A stretch of 64,000 bases of DNA from Dillenia suffruticosa (Eukaryota; Streptophyta; Magnoliopsida; Dilleniales; Dilleniaceae), in NCBI GenBank assembly GCA_033439265.1, contig JAVTVX010000012.1:2159001-2223000 (forward strand). Direction: 5' to 3'. The position numbers and the translations under genes were made by a program. Position 1 is the stretch's first letter. Each line of letters begins with the position of its first letter. Of this stretch, positions 46,330 through 59,013 are shown one piece after another. The notes beneath the pieces were generated by a model that worked only from the letters and a program-made list of their open reading frames with translations, searched no databases and was not told the origin of the DNA.

Positions 46330-46480
46330 TGTAAGAATATAGAAAATGAAAATAAAAATATATAAAAGAAATGTATAAATATAAAAATATAAAAATTTTT
46401 ATGTAAATATTAATTATTTTATAAAAATAATAAAATATTTTTAATTGGAAATGACCCAATGGAAACAAGGGTTAGGATAA
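46330..46480. repeat. fragment related to the MITE at 37899-38261
   Basis: It shares a long A/T block in the same order (aatataaaaa.tataa, then tttttat.taaatattaattatttt, then aaaaataataaaat) with the core of the nested MITE. Terminal repeats are not preserved. Confidence 0.5.
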
Positions 46481-47513
46481 CTTAAAATAAAAATAATAAT
46501 AATAAGATTTAAATCCTTTTATTTGTTAATTTGTTAATTCAAAGGTATGTGGAGGGGGGTTCCATATTTCTGGTTATGGGGTATTGCCACCTGAGTTTTC
46601 CATTCCTTTTGAGGTCAAAATGTGCAACTTGACATGATTCTAACTTGGGATAACAATCATTCTCCTAATGTTAATGTATCTGAACTAATGTCATATGAAT
46701 TTAGCAACATGACACTGAATCTTTTTTTCATTAAAATCTCAAATTTAAATATTAATATATAAAAAAGAGGGTTGGGGATGTCCGAGCCTAGTACTTTGTC
46801 TGGACCCCGGTTGGGCCCCTTTTCATTTGTTTGGGTTGTTTGGTTTCTGTTGTGTCGTTCTGTGCTTCCTTTGTTTTGGGCCTGGCCCAAAGAGGTGTCC
46901 TTTCTTGGACTTCCGTGCATAGATTTTGCTGTGATAATTTTAGACCTTCGGGACTAAATCTAGACAAAAATTAGTTTGCAGTGTCGGACAAAAGACTTGA
47001 TTTTTGTTGCCGTGCATGTGCGTATTATGATTGAATTAGGTACTCTCATAAAATCCAGAATATGTGAGTGTGATTCACAGTAGTTACGTCTTTAACGAAA
47101 ACCGTCGTTTTTAAATTTTAAAAATGATAAAAAAATAATTAAAAGAGACAACTCTTAAAATAAATCATATAGTGCTCGAACTAAATTAATCGAATAAATC
47201 CCGAATATCGATAGTGAAAAAAATAGTAAGCACATGTAATACCAGTGACTTATAACTCAACTAGTATCATTCTCCAATTTTTATAAATGTTTTGAATTCA
47301 ACACTTCTAATATACAAAAAATAGTATATATATATATAATGCTTATTAAATCGACATTTAGTTGGTCCAATAGTTATACATTGATATTTTTTAAAATAAA
47401 ATATTGAATTCAAATCTTATATATGAAAAAATAGATAGTAAGGAAGTTTTGTTTTTTAAAAATTTAATTCGATTCAAATCAAATTTAGTTTGAAATAAAT
47501 GAATACAATAGTT

Positions 47514-47639
<126 letters not shown>

Positions 47640-48514
47640 GTAGACAAAAACATAGACCTTGTTACCTACTCCATTCACTTGTTCTGGCCTCTTACATTAG
47701 TTAAGGAACCGGAATTGGAGCAAAGAAATAAGTTCACTCAAACAAGATTAGTTGAAAGGCAACAACTAAAAATCTAATTAGAAAACAACTCCATAGGATG
47801 CAGATTTGCTTTATTAGTTGTTAGTTATAAACAGTTGGCCTACATGACTCGTATACTTTTAGGTGGATTAGTGAATGAGTGGAGTGGGGTTAGACTTTTA
47901 ACTAATGGGAAGTCAAAAGCAACTGAAATTTTAATCCACTGATTAAGGTTTTTTTTTTTCAATAAGGAGATGCCATGGAAGAAGCCACTCTCTATTGGCA
48001 CTCAAAATCTTTCTCGTACAATTCTTAATAATAAGTTTAATTTTCATGGGATTGAATAAAAAACTATCACATGGTCTCTTGCTTCAGCTAAAGAACAACA
48101 CTTAGGAAATTACTTATGATTAAGAAATATGTTGGAGACCCACGAAGGATGTTTCCTGATGTTGTTTGATCCTTAGAGATAATATAAAAATGAATGACAA
48201 AAGGAGGGGTTTGGTGTGGTGGGGTCTAAGAGCTTTGAATGATTCTGATTCCTAGTCGTGATTTATGTCCAGACCCCTTTTTTCCCTTTCTCAATTTACT
48301 AGTAATTAAGCTTTTGGAAAACCCTTTATTCCCCCATTTGAATCTTTACAAGAAAAAAGGGAGTGAGGTGATGAAGACTTCGTATTGTATCCAAAGACTT
48401 GAAGATAAAATAATCTCTGCTTTAAAAGAGTTGAAAGCAAATAAAGATTTTGTTCTCCTTGTTTCACGCCTTGTAATGAAACTAATCTGGCAATTCTCGC
48501 TTTAGTAAAAGTAT

Positions 48515-48517
<3 letters not shown>

Positions 48518-48571
<54 letters not shown>
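48518..48571 (+). repeat. (CT)n microsatellite
   Basis: About 54 bases of pure CT repeat, intergenic. Confidence 0.95.
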
Positions 48572-48575
<4 letters not shown>

Positions 48576-48969
48576 CATTCGAAAGAAAAAGTGCAGTGCC
48601 CTTGTTGTAAGTGAACATAGGAAGAAAGTTCCTCGTAGAATTTCTCTTTCTTGTGTGTGAAGCAAATAGAACCAAAATTGCATGAATCCATAAAAATAAA
48701 TAATGAATAAACTATTTAAAAAACCTCAATTTGTATTATTTTTTATTTTAATTTTTTATTTTATTTATAATATTTTTTAATAAAAGTGAAAGTTCTTTTA
48801 ATAAAAAGTATAGTCTTGTCAATAATTTTTTATATATTTTTATAAATTGAGTTCAACTTTAATTTTTTTATATATATTATTTTCCTGGCTAGTTTGTGAC
48901 TCATTGATATCATTAGCTCATTGGTGCCTCCCTGTTGTAAACCGCCGAGTTCTTTTTTTTTTTTAAATA

Positions 48970-49080
48970 ATCGATCGGTATCCAAATTTATATTCTGATT
49001 AATCCGATTTGAATATTATCGGACCCAATTAGAGATGAGTTCTCTTAATATAATTTTTTTAATTTTTAAATTTCAAATTC
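48970..49080 (-). repeat. decayed SINE-like dispersed repeat copy
   Basis: Contains aatcgatcggtatccaaatttatattctgattaatccgattt in the reverse orientation of the family, followed by gagttctcttaatata. Limits approximate. Confidence 0.45.
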
Positions 49081-50247
49081 ATGATTTATTTAGCAAACAT
49101 AACTATATCTTATTATTTATATTTGCCAATTATGCACATATATAAGTGTTTTTTGGCATTAATAAAAGAGGAAAAATTAAAATTTTTAGTTCAAATTATT
49201 GAAAGACTTGCTATTATTTGTAAGAAGGGATCGATAAGACACACGAGAGAGGGAGAAGATGGGTGCTTTGTATTTTTATGTCAAGGGGCTGGTTTTGTCT
49301 TTGCTAGACCTATGCTGGCTTTTATAGTAAACTGAATGCTCGCTGTCGTCGTGCAGAAAATAGAAAATTAACAATTTCATTGTTGCAACCAATTTATTTT
49401 TATTTTTCTTGGATTCTTCTTGCTTTAGCATTATCGCTTTTAAGATCTAAATTAATTTATTTTCAAGTTCTTGCCCGTGCAGTGAAAGACGAAGTGGAAA
49501 TGTTGAGCTCCATACGAGAACCTCGTAAACTATAAAATATTTGATTTAAATTATAATTATTAATTATCGAGTATAAATTTAGAATCGATCGTAACTACCT
49601 ATTTTAATTAAAGATTTTAATAAGATATGATATTACTGTCACTCCATCTAATGGAATCCATAAATTATTTGATTCACGGACTTATAAAGTAACTAAATTC
49701 AAACTTAATGCTTTCCAAACATGTATGTATGTATGTATGTATGTATATTATGGATTGCTATTGATCCGTCACCTCGATGGTGATTTATTCTCTTCTTGCT
49801 TTGCTTGTTCATTTTGATGATCTATGCAGTTAAATTCTTTTTCCAGTTCAAAGCTTTCAGCTGAATATTAATGCACAACTAAGAGATTCCCATGGCCCTA
49901 CACATTAAAAACCAAAAATGGCAAAAAATCTGTACCCACTTACATAGCAAAAATTTTACAGACGGGTAGAAATGCCCAAGCACATTCTCCAAAATGGCAA
50001 GCCGCGGCCATTTTCTTTTCATTTCAATTTTCATCTTGAGGGGGGAGGGGGGGAGAGACCCCTGCTTCCTAAAAAAGATCTTAGTCAGGGGGAGGGAGGG
50101 GTGGGATGCCCTTTTTTGATCATATGATTGGCATTGACTTACTTGTCCAAATGTCTTTGGAAAGTCTACCTTGTGTGTCTACATGTGGGATTCGACGCCT
50201 TCCGGAAACCCCGTAAACCATCTCGATCCACTCCACACCACAGCCCC

Positions 50248-50249
<2 letters not shown>

Positions 50250-50288
<39 letters not shown>
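50250..50288 (+). repeat. (CT)n microsatellite
   Basis: Pure CT run, intergenic. A shorter CT run lies at 51841-51866. Confidence 0.95.
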
Positions 50289-50291
<3 letters not shown>

Positions 50292-53200
50292 TCTGCTACC
50301 CGACGGTTTTTGTAAATATACCACTATGTTGTCCATTTTCCCCAACTCGATGCACTCCTCAACTTGTGAGAGGACTTCATAAGTTTGTCATTACAGTTTT
50401 AGGACCAGATTTTTAAATCATAAAGTTAATAACTTTGTTTTGAAGACAGAAAAGAAGAAATAGATTCTCTAAGTTCAACACGTTCTGGAAATCGATCTCT
50501 GATTTCATTTGATTTTCGGTTATTTTTCTTCCTATTTAAAAAATACAACACCTCGTTGCAAAACTACTATTTTTCCCCTTTTTTATGTATTTCTTAGTCA
50601 TATGTAACACATTTTATTGATTTTTGCAGATCTCAGTGTGCAAAAGTACTTTCCTTAAACACTCTCTTCCTCATTATGTTATTTCTCTGTCAAGTCTTTT
50701 TCGTACATGTCTTTCTTAAATTTGAATATGGTCTTGTCTTGTTTTCCATTGTTAGAACTTGATCTTTGTGAATGATTTCTTGAAAACTATAGTTGCAGCA
50801 ATTGTATGTATTCTATCTTAGAAAACCCAGAAGTACAATTTTCAGCTACCAAAACTAAGAATCCAAAAGATTTAAATTCCTCACACTCTACCACAAAAAA
50901 AAAAAAAAAAAAAAAACATAAAATCTGCTGCCATCTGATCATTTTGTTCTTTGACCCTTCATAATGGAAAGGACAGTTTTCAAATTAAAATCATTAATAT
51001 GGGTATCTAGCTAATCTAATCTAATCTTGTGTTTAGAAACCAACTAAAATTTCGAGAAAAATCTTAGTGGCATGGAACTTTGTGCATTTATGTACAAGTC
51101 CTATAAGAAATATCGTTAATACACATGGGAATTTGGAGGAATCACAAAGGATGTCTGTCAATTCAATTTAAATAATGACACTTCTCACTCACCCACTTGG
51201 TAAATGAAAATAGAAAAAATTATAGGTATGGATCAATGAGAGAGTGAAGTAAGATAATTTTTGATAATAAGATGAAATAGAAGTTTCATTAGTTTATTTT
51301 AGTTGGCACCAGAACTAGGATAGGGGACCCTGCAGCAAACAGGAGATGTGTCCAAAAAAACCTCATTCAAGATTTTTAACCCCTTGTTGCAAAGAATCAC
51401 TCCAAGATATCACTGTATGGAGCTTAATGCAAGAACTGGGTACTAAGGACACAGCCTAGTCCGAAGATGACACAAAAAGCATGTTTATTCAAAAATTAAA
51501 AATTAAATTAATATTATATTAATAACTTTTCTAAATGGGCAATCATGATAACAAAATTTGGTATTGTTATTACTTTTTCCTTTTTTGTCGGTATTTTGAT
51601 TACCCTTCTGGCTAGATGTGAGATTACTCAATATTAGTTGTTATTATGGGAAAAATTATTGTAGTTTCGTACAATGATTTTGGAAAATGCCAATGCTAGG
51701 TTGTGCTAATCCTTGCCTACTTATAGACCAGTTAAATTATTATAGTGTGCTTTTTACACTCATGTGCATTCTTGGCAATCTTTTGGTTTTTTTTTTTTTT
51801 TTTGGGAATCTCCCATACAAAAGGTCCCCGATAAAGAAATCTCTCTCTCTCTCTCTCTCTCTCTCAGGCTGCTGAAGAAAAGAAGCCTTTTTAGGTCTAC
51901 TCCGCGACAAAAGGAGGGACCTGACCACATCACTCACACAACCATATCATCTTTTTCTTTTGTATTGATCTTGGAAAAGGTCGAGGCCCATAAGCCCCTT
52001 AATTTATTTAGTTATTTTTGTGGATTCTTTGACAAACATTAGTCTCTTTGATGCTGGAGGACAATGGGGGTATCTTCTAATTTTCTCAAGAGAAGAGAAA
52101 AGGAGATTAGACAAATGAAACCCCACAAAACCTCATTTTCTTCCAAGCATCCTATGTCTCCTTTACTTCTTGCCTTTCATCCCTTTTTATGTGAGCCTTC
52201 TTTGCTTGCTTTCTGGCTAACCCCTTGTGCTGTTTACGCTTTCAAGTTTCATAGTTTCTGCCATCTCTTGTACTATAAATTTGATAAGAAACTTTCATTT
52301 TTTTATGTCTCATTATTATAATTAAAATCCCAACCCGAAAAATAATTTGTTCAAAATAACAAAATACTATAAATTCTTTTGCCAGCTTTTTTTATTATAC
52401 TTAGTTTTATTGTGGCACATTGGCATTTTATCATTTTGAATGCTTCTTTTTTTCAACCAACTAAACCGAAAATCTACTATGGTATGATGGTGTGCTTCCA
52501 TGCAACTTCGGATTGTTTTGTGACCACAATAGAGCCTAGTTATTTGAAGCTCGATTATTTTTCGCTTTTTCTTTGGATTTTTTAACTTGGGTGACCGAAA
52601 TTTTAATGTTTAATAGGAGGCAGGGTTGTAAGATCCAAAGCAACTGATGGGAGCTAACTGGGGCTCTTTATCTGATGTTAATAAAGAAAAGGCACATGTT
52701 ACCGGAAGTAAACTAATGTTCTGATTATACACATAGGAACTTGCATTCTAGTTTTCTAATCAAAAGTTGGTGTGATATCAAAATCCTTAAGAAAAATGTG
52801 ATGAGCATCTTGTGAGCAATCCATCATTCTAGTTGTCATGTCATCTCACCATTTTCACTTCAGTTGCCAATTTACAGTGTCACACTGACCTTATTAGACC
52901 TAAAACAATCCGCATGAACATTAATCATTCCACTCCCAAGTCTCATATGCACATTAACTTAGGGACCACAAGTTAGAAATTTCACAAACTTGCATTATAT
53001 GTTGATTTCTAAAATACATCAATATATTAGGGCAAACATGTTCCGACCCACATGTGATTGTTCATAAACTTGACTTATATCATACATAAAATTCTTAAAT
53101 ATATGAATTTTTAGCTGCATTTGTGTGAATCAAAACATGTTCATATTATTATTATTATTAATTTTTTTAACTAAACTATTAATATCTGAAATTATATTCT

Positions 53201-54400
53201 AATTAATTTGATTCAAATATTTATAAATATCCTAGTTAGGAACAATTGTCTCGACCTATTAGCCTATTAGCCTATTATGTTATCCATCTCCAAAATTATG
53301 CTCCATTTTGCTCTAATTGAGGCCTCTCCAATTGCATTTGGCCGGGTGAATCCACAATTGAAGTGAGCGTCATATCAAGTATTTTGAGTCTAATCTAAAA
53401 GGCAAATTATAAAGTATATTGGTGGAATCCAGATTGTCAAATCCAATCAGCAGGGTGTTAAATTGGAGCAAAATATGTCTATTCATAACTAGTCTCTTTT
53501 AAATTATTTTAGTAAATAAATAATCTCTTTTTATAACCATATTAGTATTAGTAGTACTAATCTTCAAAAAATAGGCTCTGCTTTACGATATGCTCAATTA
53601 TCTAAAGTGTTTAGTGGAGCAAGTGACAGACCAAATATTCTTGAATATCATCTAAAACACAAAACAGAAAGTATTTTGGTGCGAACCAAGTTATCGAATA
53701 TAACTAAAAAGATGTTAAATAAGAGTAAAATCATATCTTCATAATTACTTTATTTTTATAAATAAATTGTTATGTAGTTATGAAATATACATAATTTATT
53801 TAAATATTGCAGGGAGTCATTAGTTTTCTATTTCACCAACGCCTAAATGTAGGAGTGGGCATCTGTATTTTGCTTTGCATCCTACGGATGATATATGGGG
53901 GCAGTGGGGAAACCACGTTTAAGAAGTAGACAGAAGCGGAGGGGACGGTCACCAACTCCCACTTGCTTCCCAACAAAAGAAGAGAATAAAGGGCTTGGAT
54001 TCCTTTTGTTAAGATTCATAATTTTTCATTTTATCAGTTTTTTTATTTCTCAAGGGTCATATATTTCTCAAGGGTCCGCCCGCAGCCTCAATTTTAGATT
54101 TGTCCCCTTAGATCACTCCTGCCTTGTTTAGACTTTGGAGTCCCGATGTCTAGTATTGGAACATTTCACATTTGACAATAGAGGGTCTACCAGTACCACT
54201 GGAGTAGACTTTCTTTTCCTCACTTTCTTCAATTAAAGCCCACGTACTGGTTTTCATATTTTTTTTCTTTTTTCATCTTTTGATGCAAAAACGAAAAGCT
54301 CTCTCGTTAACCCAAAAGCTAATAATAGATTTGAGACCGTCTTTTTAAGCAGGTTAGAGACATTGGTCAGAAGGGGTTATCTTTCCTTAGTTGTATTTGT

Positions 54401-54709
54401 TGGGGGTGGGAGTTTATGTTCTGTGGTTTCAGCTGTTTGATGAAGATGACTTCTAATGGTCTCGTCTTGTTGCAAACCAAGAACAAGGCAAGAGGACAAG
54501 TGGGGTTTAGTTGATTTGGTGTTTTGAGATAGTGGGTCTTGTTCTTCTTCTCTCAAACATCCCTTCTGGGTCTTGCTTGTTTTGTTTAAGGCTGCTATGG
54601 TATGTCCGGTCTCTTGTCATTTCAATGTTTTTTCTATGCTTTCTTTGTTCTCTTTTTTGCTGGCAATTTGTACTTAAATTGTTTGTATTTTTGCCTGGTT
54701 TCTGCAAAG
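54401..54709 (+). promoter_or_regulatory. probable 5' leader or leader intron of the MIP1/DUF547 gene
   Basis: T-rich sequence with an open frame that runs into the start codon. An upstream in-frame ATG at 54602 would add a hydrophobic stretch not found in the family, so this is better read as leader or leader intron. A possible acceptor (ttctgcaaag) abuts the ATG at 54710. Confidence 0.35.
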
Positions 54710-57700
54710 ATGGGGTTTGAAGCAAGTGGAGATGGCAAAATGCAAGAGTCGAGGTTGACTCCAAAGCACAAGCGCTCAAAGACGTGGGATATCTTCTCCT
54801 ACCACTTGGGTGCTCTTTTTTAATGAGATTCTTAAATTGAGAATACTGCAAATGGATCTATGCTTAATAACAAAAAGTGGGAGTAGATGAGAATTTCAAT
54901 TCTATGCTGTTTTCCCTTACTAAACCAGTCTTGTACATGTGGGTTTGATGTGGTCTATGATTAATGATTTTGTTTTGCTTTTCTTTTCATGGAAATGGGG
55001 TTACTTCATCCCCCCCCCCCTTTTCCGCTAAGTACATGTAATGGAGAAAAAAAATTAATGGCAATCTTGGGAAAATTTAATGGAACTTTCTAATTGTAAG
55101 AGAATGTTCGTGTTTTTTGGTCCTGTTCATTATAATTATTCCTAATTTTTATCCACAGCTATCCTGAGAAGAAAGAAGATGAGATTGGAAACTTGAATGT
55201 TTCCTCTGAAGACTCTCGGCGTCTAAAGTTGGTAAGAGTCTTTTTATCTTCTCTTTTACTTCACTAAGTGAAAGCAACTAGACACAACTATTTCAATGTT
55301 TAGGTAAGATTTTCCAATGCAATAGTTGCATGTTTGGTTCAGTAGTGATTAATAACTCGGGTATAATTGAGCTCATTTCTCTCTTCCATACGTAGGATTT
55401 TTTTTTTTTTCTCTCTCTTCCATTTCCCACAATCATTTGGTTGCCATTTTGCTGAGTAAAACAATCTTTTAATAAGCAATCACAGGACATTAATGTGGGG
55501 GTTGGTTTGATACCAGGATATGGGGCACTTTAAGGACCCTCTTGAGGACAAGAACTTCTCTGAAACTGGAGTCGAAAGTTCTTTAAAGCAAGAGGTATGG
55601 GTTCAATTTGTAGATCTAAATTCCAAGGATTCCTTGTTTCGTTGGGTTTTTCTTGATTACTAATTTAGATCTCAACATTTTCCTCTTGTTTGTGAAAGTG
55701 GTGTTTTGACTACTGTCTTATATAGCAGATTCTGCAGCTGGAAAAAAGATTGCAGGAGCAATTTGTGGAAAAGGCGTTGGGTTACCGGACGTCTTCCCAG
55801 GAGCCGACAAGTGAAATCTCAATGCCTAAGGTACTGGTTCATAATCTCATTATTTGGACTTGAGCATAGTGTTTGATATTGTTGGCACTAGGCTTACCTT
55901 TGTGGGTTAATTTAATTCTTAGTATAAATATTTGTCTCTCTCTAGGTCCACAATTAATAGAGTTTCTGTTTGCTCCAGCCTGCTACAGAGTTGATCAAGG
56001 AAATTGCAGTTTTGGAGTTGGAAGTTGTCTATTTGGAACAATACCTTCTTTCATTGTACCGAAAGGCATTTGTTCAACAAATTTCCACATTGTCTCCATC
56101 TTCGAATGATGTAAAATTTAAATCACCGGAAGCAACCCCAAAGAAGCAATTAGAGGAAGTTCCAAGACCTGCTGTCCCATCAAATAGGGAAAACAAAGCA
56201 GAACAATCTAGTTGTCCATCAGTTACTAATACATGGAAGGAATCAAATGGCATGGGGGAAGAAGAGAAACAATTAGATTCTGGTGTTCACCGCTGTCACT
56301 CATCATTGTCGCAACGATCAACTTTTTCAACAAAAACCTCTCCTCCACTGGATTCTCTATCCAAGGCTGTGCGTGCCTGTCATTCTCAGCCATTGTCAAT
56401 GATGGAGGTAATGAATTGCTCCACTAATTCTGTGACTGTTCATATATGGAGTATGATTTCCTTTTTTTTCTTCTTTCCTTTCTGTATTTTCCTAACCATG
56501 ATGACACAATGCATCCACAGTTGTTGATGATTATGTCTTTGAACTACTTTTGTGCAGTATGCTCAGAGTTCCTCAAATGTGATCAGTTTGGCTGAGCATC
56601 TTGGCACACGTATTTCTGATCATGTTCCAGAGACACCAAACAGAATATCTGAGGATATGGTCAAGTGCATGTCAACTATCTACTGCAAACTAGCAGATCC
56701 CCCTTTGACACATCATGGACTCTCATCTCCAAGTTCGTCCTCTGGTGCATTTTCCCCACATAATCAGTATGATATGTGGAGTCCTGGGTTCAAGAAGGAT
56801 TCATCTTTTGACGTAAGGTTGGATAACCCTTTCCATGTTGAGGGACTAAAAGAATTCAGTGGGCCTTATAGCATGATGATTGAAGTACCCTTCATTTATA
56901 GAGATAATCAAAAGTTGGTTGACATCGATCACATGCTCCAGAATTTCAGGTAAGCATTGCAAGTGCTGTGATTGCAATTGCAATAAAATTGCTTAAAGGG
57001 CATAGGTTTCACTTCATGACAAAATCGATCTCAAATTTTTAATTTTTAATTTTTTAAAGAAGGACAAGAGCATGTTGTCTTGCAGTCATATTAAGCTCAT
57101 TATGGTGTTCCCCTTCAGGTCACTTGTGTGCCGATTAGAGGAGATAAATCCTAAGAAAATGAAGCACGAGGAGAAGCTAGCATTTTGGATTAACATACAT
57201 AATGCCTTGGTGATGCATGTAATGATTCTTCCCTGAATAAACTTATTGGGTATTTCTTTGAGGTGCTCAGTTTCTGATCCTTAGCTGATATGGCATCTTT
57301 GATTGTCATTAGGCATTCCTGGCTTATGGGGTTCCCCAAAACAACGTGAAGAGAATATTCTTACTCCTGAAGGTAAATGATGAAGTTCAGGGTCCTGCCT
57401 TTTTTTTTTCTTAATTTTGTAGGATTTGTTCTTACACTCTTGTATTCCTCAGGCTGCCTATAATATTGGGGGTCACACAGTTAGTGCAGACACCATACAA
57501 AATTCTATCCTTGGATGTCGGATGTCTTGCCCTGGACAGGTGTGGTTCACATGGTCAGCTTTTCTGTTTTTCAATTGTCAGTGTACAAGCACCCGGATTC
57601 CATCTCCATCCATGCGCCCCACCCCCCCCCCCAACTGTTCCAATCATATGATATGGATGTGGTGTCATAAAGCATGTCTATACTCTAGAGTGGACTGATA

Positions 57701-59013
57701 TAGCTTTACCATTGCAGTGGCTTCGCATGATACTTTCTCCAAGGTCAAAATTCAGGAACGGAGATGATCGGCAAGAATATGCCATTGATCACCCAGAACC
57801 TCTACTGCATTTTGCACTTTGTTCTGGGAGCCATTCTGATCCTGCGGTACTTATCTGATTCGTGACCTGTTTTATTTTTGTAATCTTAGCTACCACCAGC
57901 AGTAATTTCATATTGGGCCTCACATTGCCTTGAGGGCGGTCTTTTAGCTTGAGAGGAGCGGATGAATCACCAAATAAGCCAAACATCCCTTTCTTTCCAT
58001 TAAACAATTGAAACTTAGAATGGCATTATGGCATCCATCTGAATATATGCCTTGCATGCTTAGAAGAGAAAATGGTTTTAGATAGGAATGGATGGCGTAA
58101 TAAAATCCACACAAATTAAATCATTAAATCAATATACTTATGATATTTATCTATTAACTTGTATTTATTTTTATTTTATTTTTCTCTTATTTTATTTTCT
58201 TTATTTTATTTTCCTTTTTATTTATTTTTATCTATATATATTTTATTCTTGTTTTTCTTTTTTTTTCTATCTTATATAAATTTGTCTCTCAAATGGCTGA
58301 TCCCAAATTTTGGGAATAAGGCTCGGTTTGTTGTTGTTGTTGTATGCTTGAAATCTGCCACCCCCCCCCCCCCAAAAAATAATGTAAAGAGGCAAGATTA
58401 TGATATTGTTAGTGACATTGTGCCCTGCATTTTCTTATACTTAGTTTTTCTTGGCTTGTAAGAGATCAAATTTTCTGCTGTGTAGAAGTGCTTGGACAGG
58501 ACCTGTCGATAGGATTCAGTTCAATATTCAGACCAAAGTAACTTTTGGATGTAGGGACATCATTTTTGACAGTAGAACAGGCAATGCTAGTGAAATTATT
58601 CTTGAAAGCACCATATATTTCTGCATATACTTGTCAAACAACATAACATTGTGATATATGTTACTGTTTTCTGCTCCTAGTTCGTCTCATATTCTGTCAA
58701 TCTTTATCAGGTTCGCATCTACTCACCAAAGAGAGTACTTCAAGAACTAGAAGCTGCAAAAGAAGAGTACATCAGGGCAACGTTTGGAGTTCGGAAAGAC
58801 CTCAAAATCCTTTTACCAAAGCTTGTAGAGTCGTTTGCAAAGGACTCAGGTTTGTGCCCTGCTGGTCTTATGGAGATGATCCAACAAGCATTGCCTGATT
58901 CGTTGAGGAAGAGTGTCAAAAAATGTCAGCTAGGAAAATCGCGTAAGAGCATCGAGTGGGTACCTCACAGTTTTGCTTTTCGATATCTGATTTCCAAAGA
59001 GCTAGTGAAGTGA
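54710..59013 (+). CDS. MIP1-type leucine-zipper and DUF547 protein
   Basis: Eleven exons: 54710-54783, 55159-55231, 55517-55594, 55729-55830, 55979-56407, 56558-56949, 57119-57218, 57313-57372, 57453-57539, 57718-57846, 58711-59013. They give 608 aa, and all joins keep frame. The N-terminus has the family's basic HKRSK motif. Residues about 65-150 form a coiled coil (LKQEILQLEKRLQEQF; ELIKEIAVLELEVVYLEQYL), the MIP1 leucine zipper. A Ser-rich linker follows, then DUF547 at about 390-520 (EKLAFWINIHNALVMHAFL, AAYNIGGH, and HPEPLLHFALCSGSHSDPA split by an intron). The C-terminus ends in VPHSFAFRYLISKELVK. Plant DUF547 proteins are largely uncharacterised; the MIP1 name comes from 'ternary complex factor MIP1' annotations linked to MADS-factor binding. 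Exon 4 has a tandem tagcag acceptor. Confidence 0.92.
58140..58340 (+). mobile_element. 3' fragment of an RTE-type LINE in the last intron of the DUF547 gene
   Basis: It ends with tcaaatggctgatcccaaattttgggaataaggctcggtttgttgttgttgttg. This matches the 3' end of the LINE at 37532 (tcaaatggctgacccctaaggattgg... and a TTG tail), and a similar T/A-rich (TTTA)n stretch precedes it. Only the 3' end is present, in the same orientation as the gene. No target duplication identified. Confidence 0.6.

Noticed and set aside
46657-46957. Open frames on both strands in a G+C-richer patch
   Set aside because: No domain, signal or splice support was found. They overlap each other antisense, which is usual for shadow frames.
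54602-54709. Upstream in-frame ATG that would extend the DUF547 protein by 36 hydrophobic residues
   Set aside because: The extension is T-rich, does not fit the family N-terminus, and lies next to an acceptor-like site. MGFEASGDG at 54710 matches the family start.
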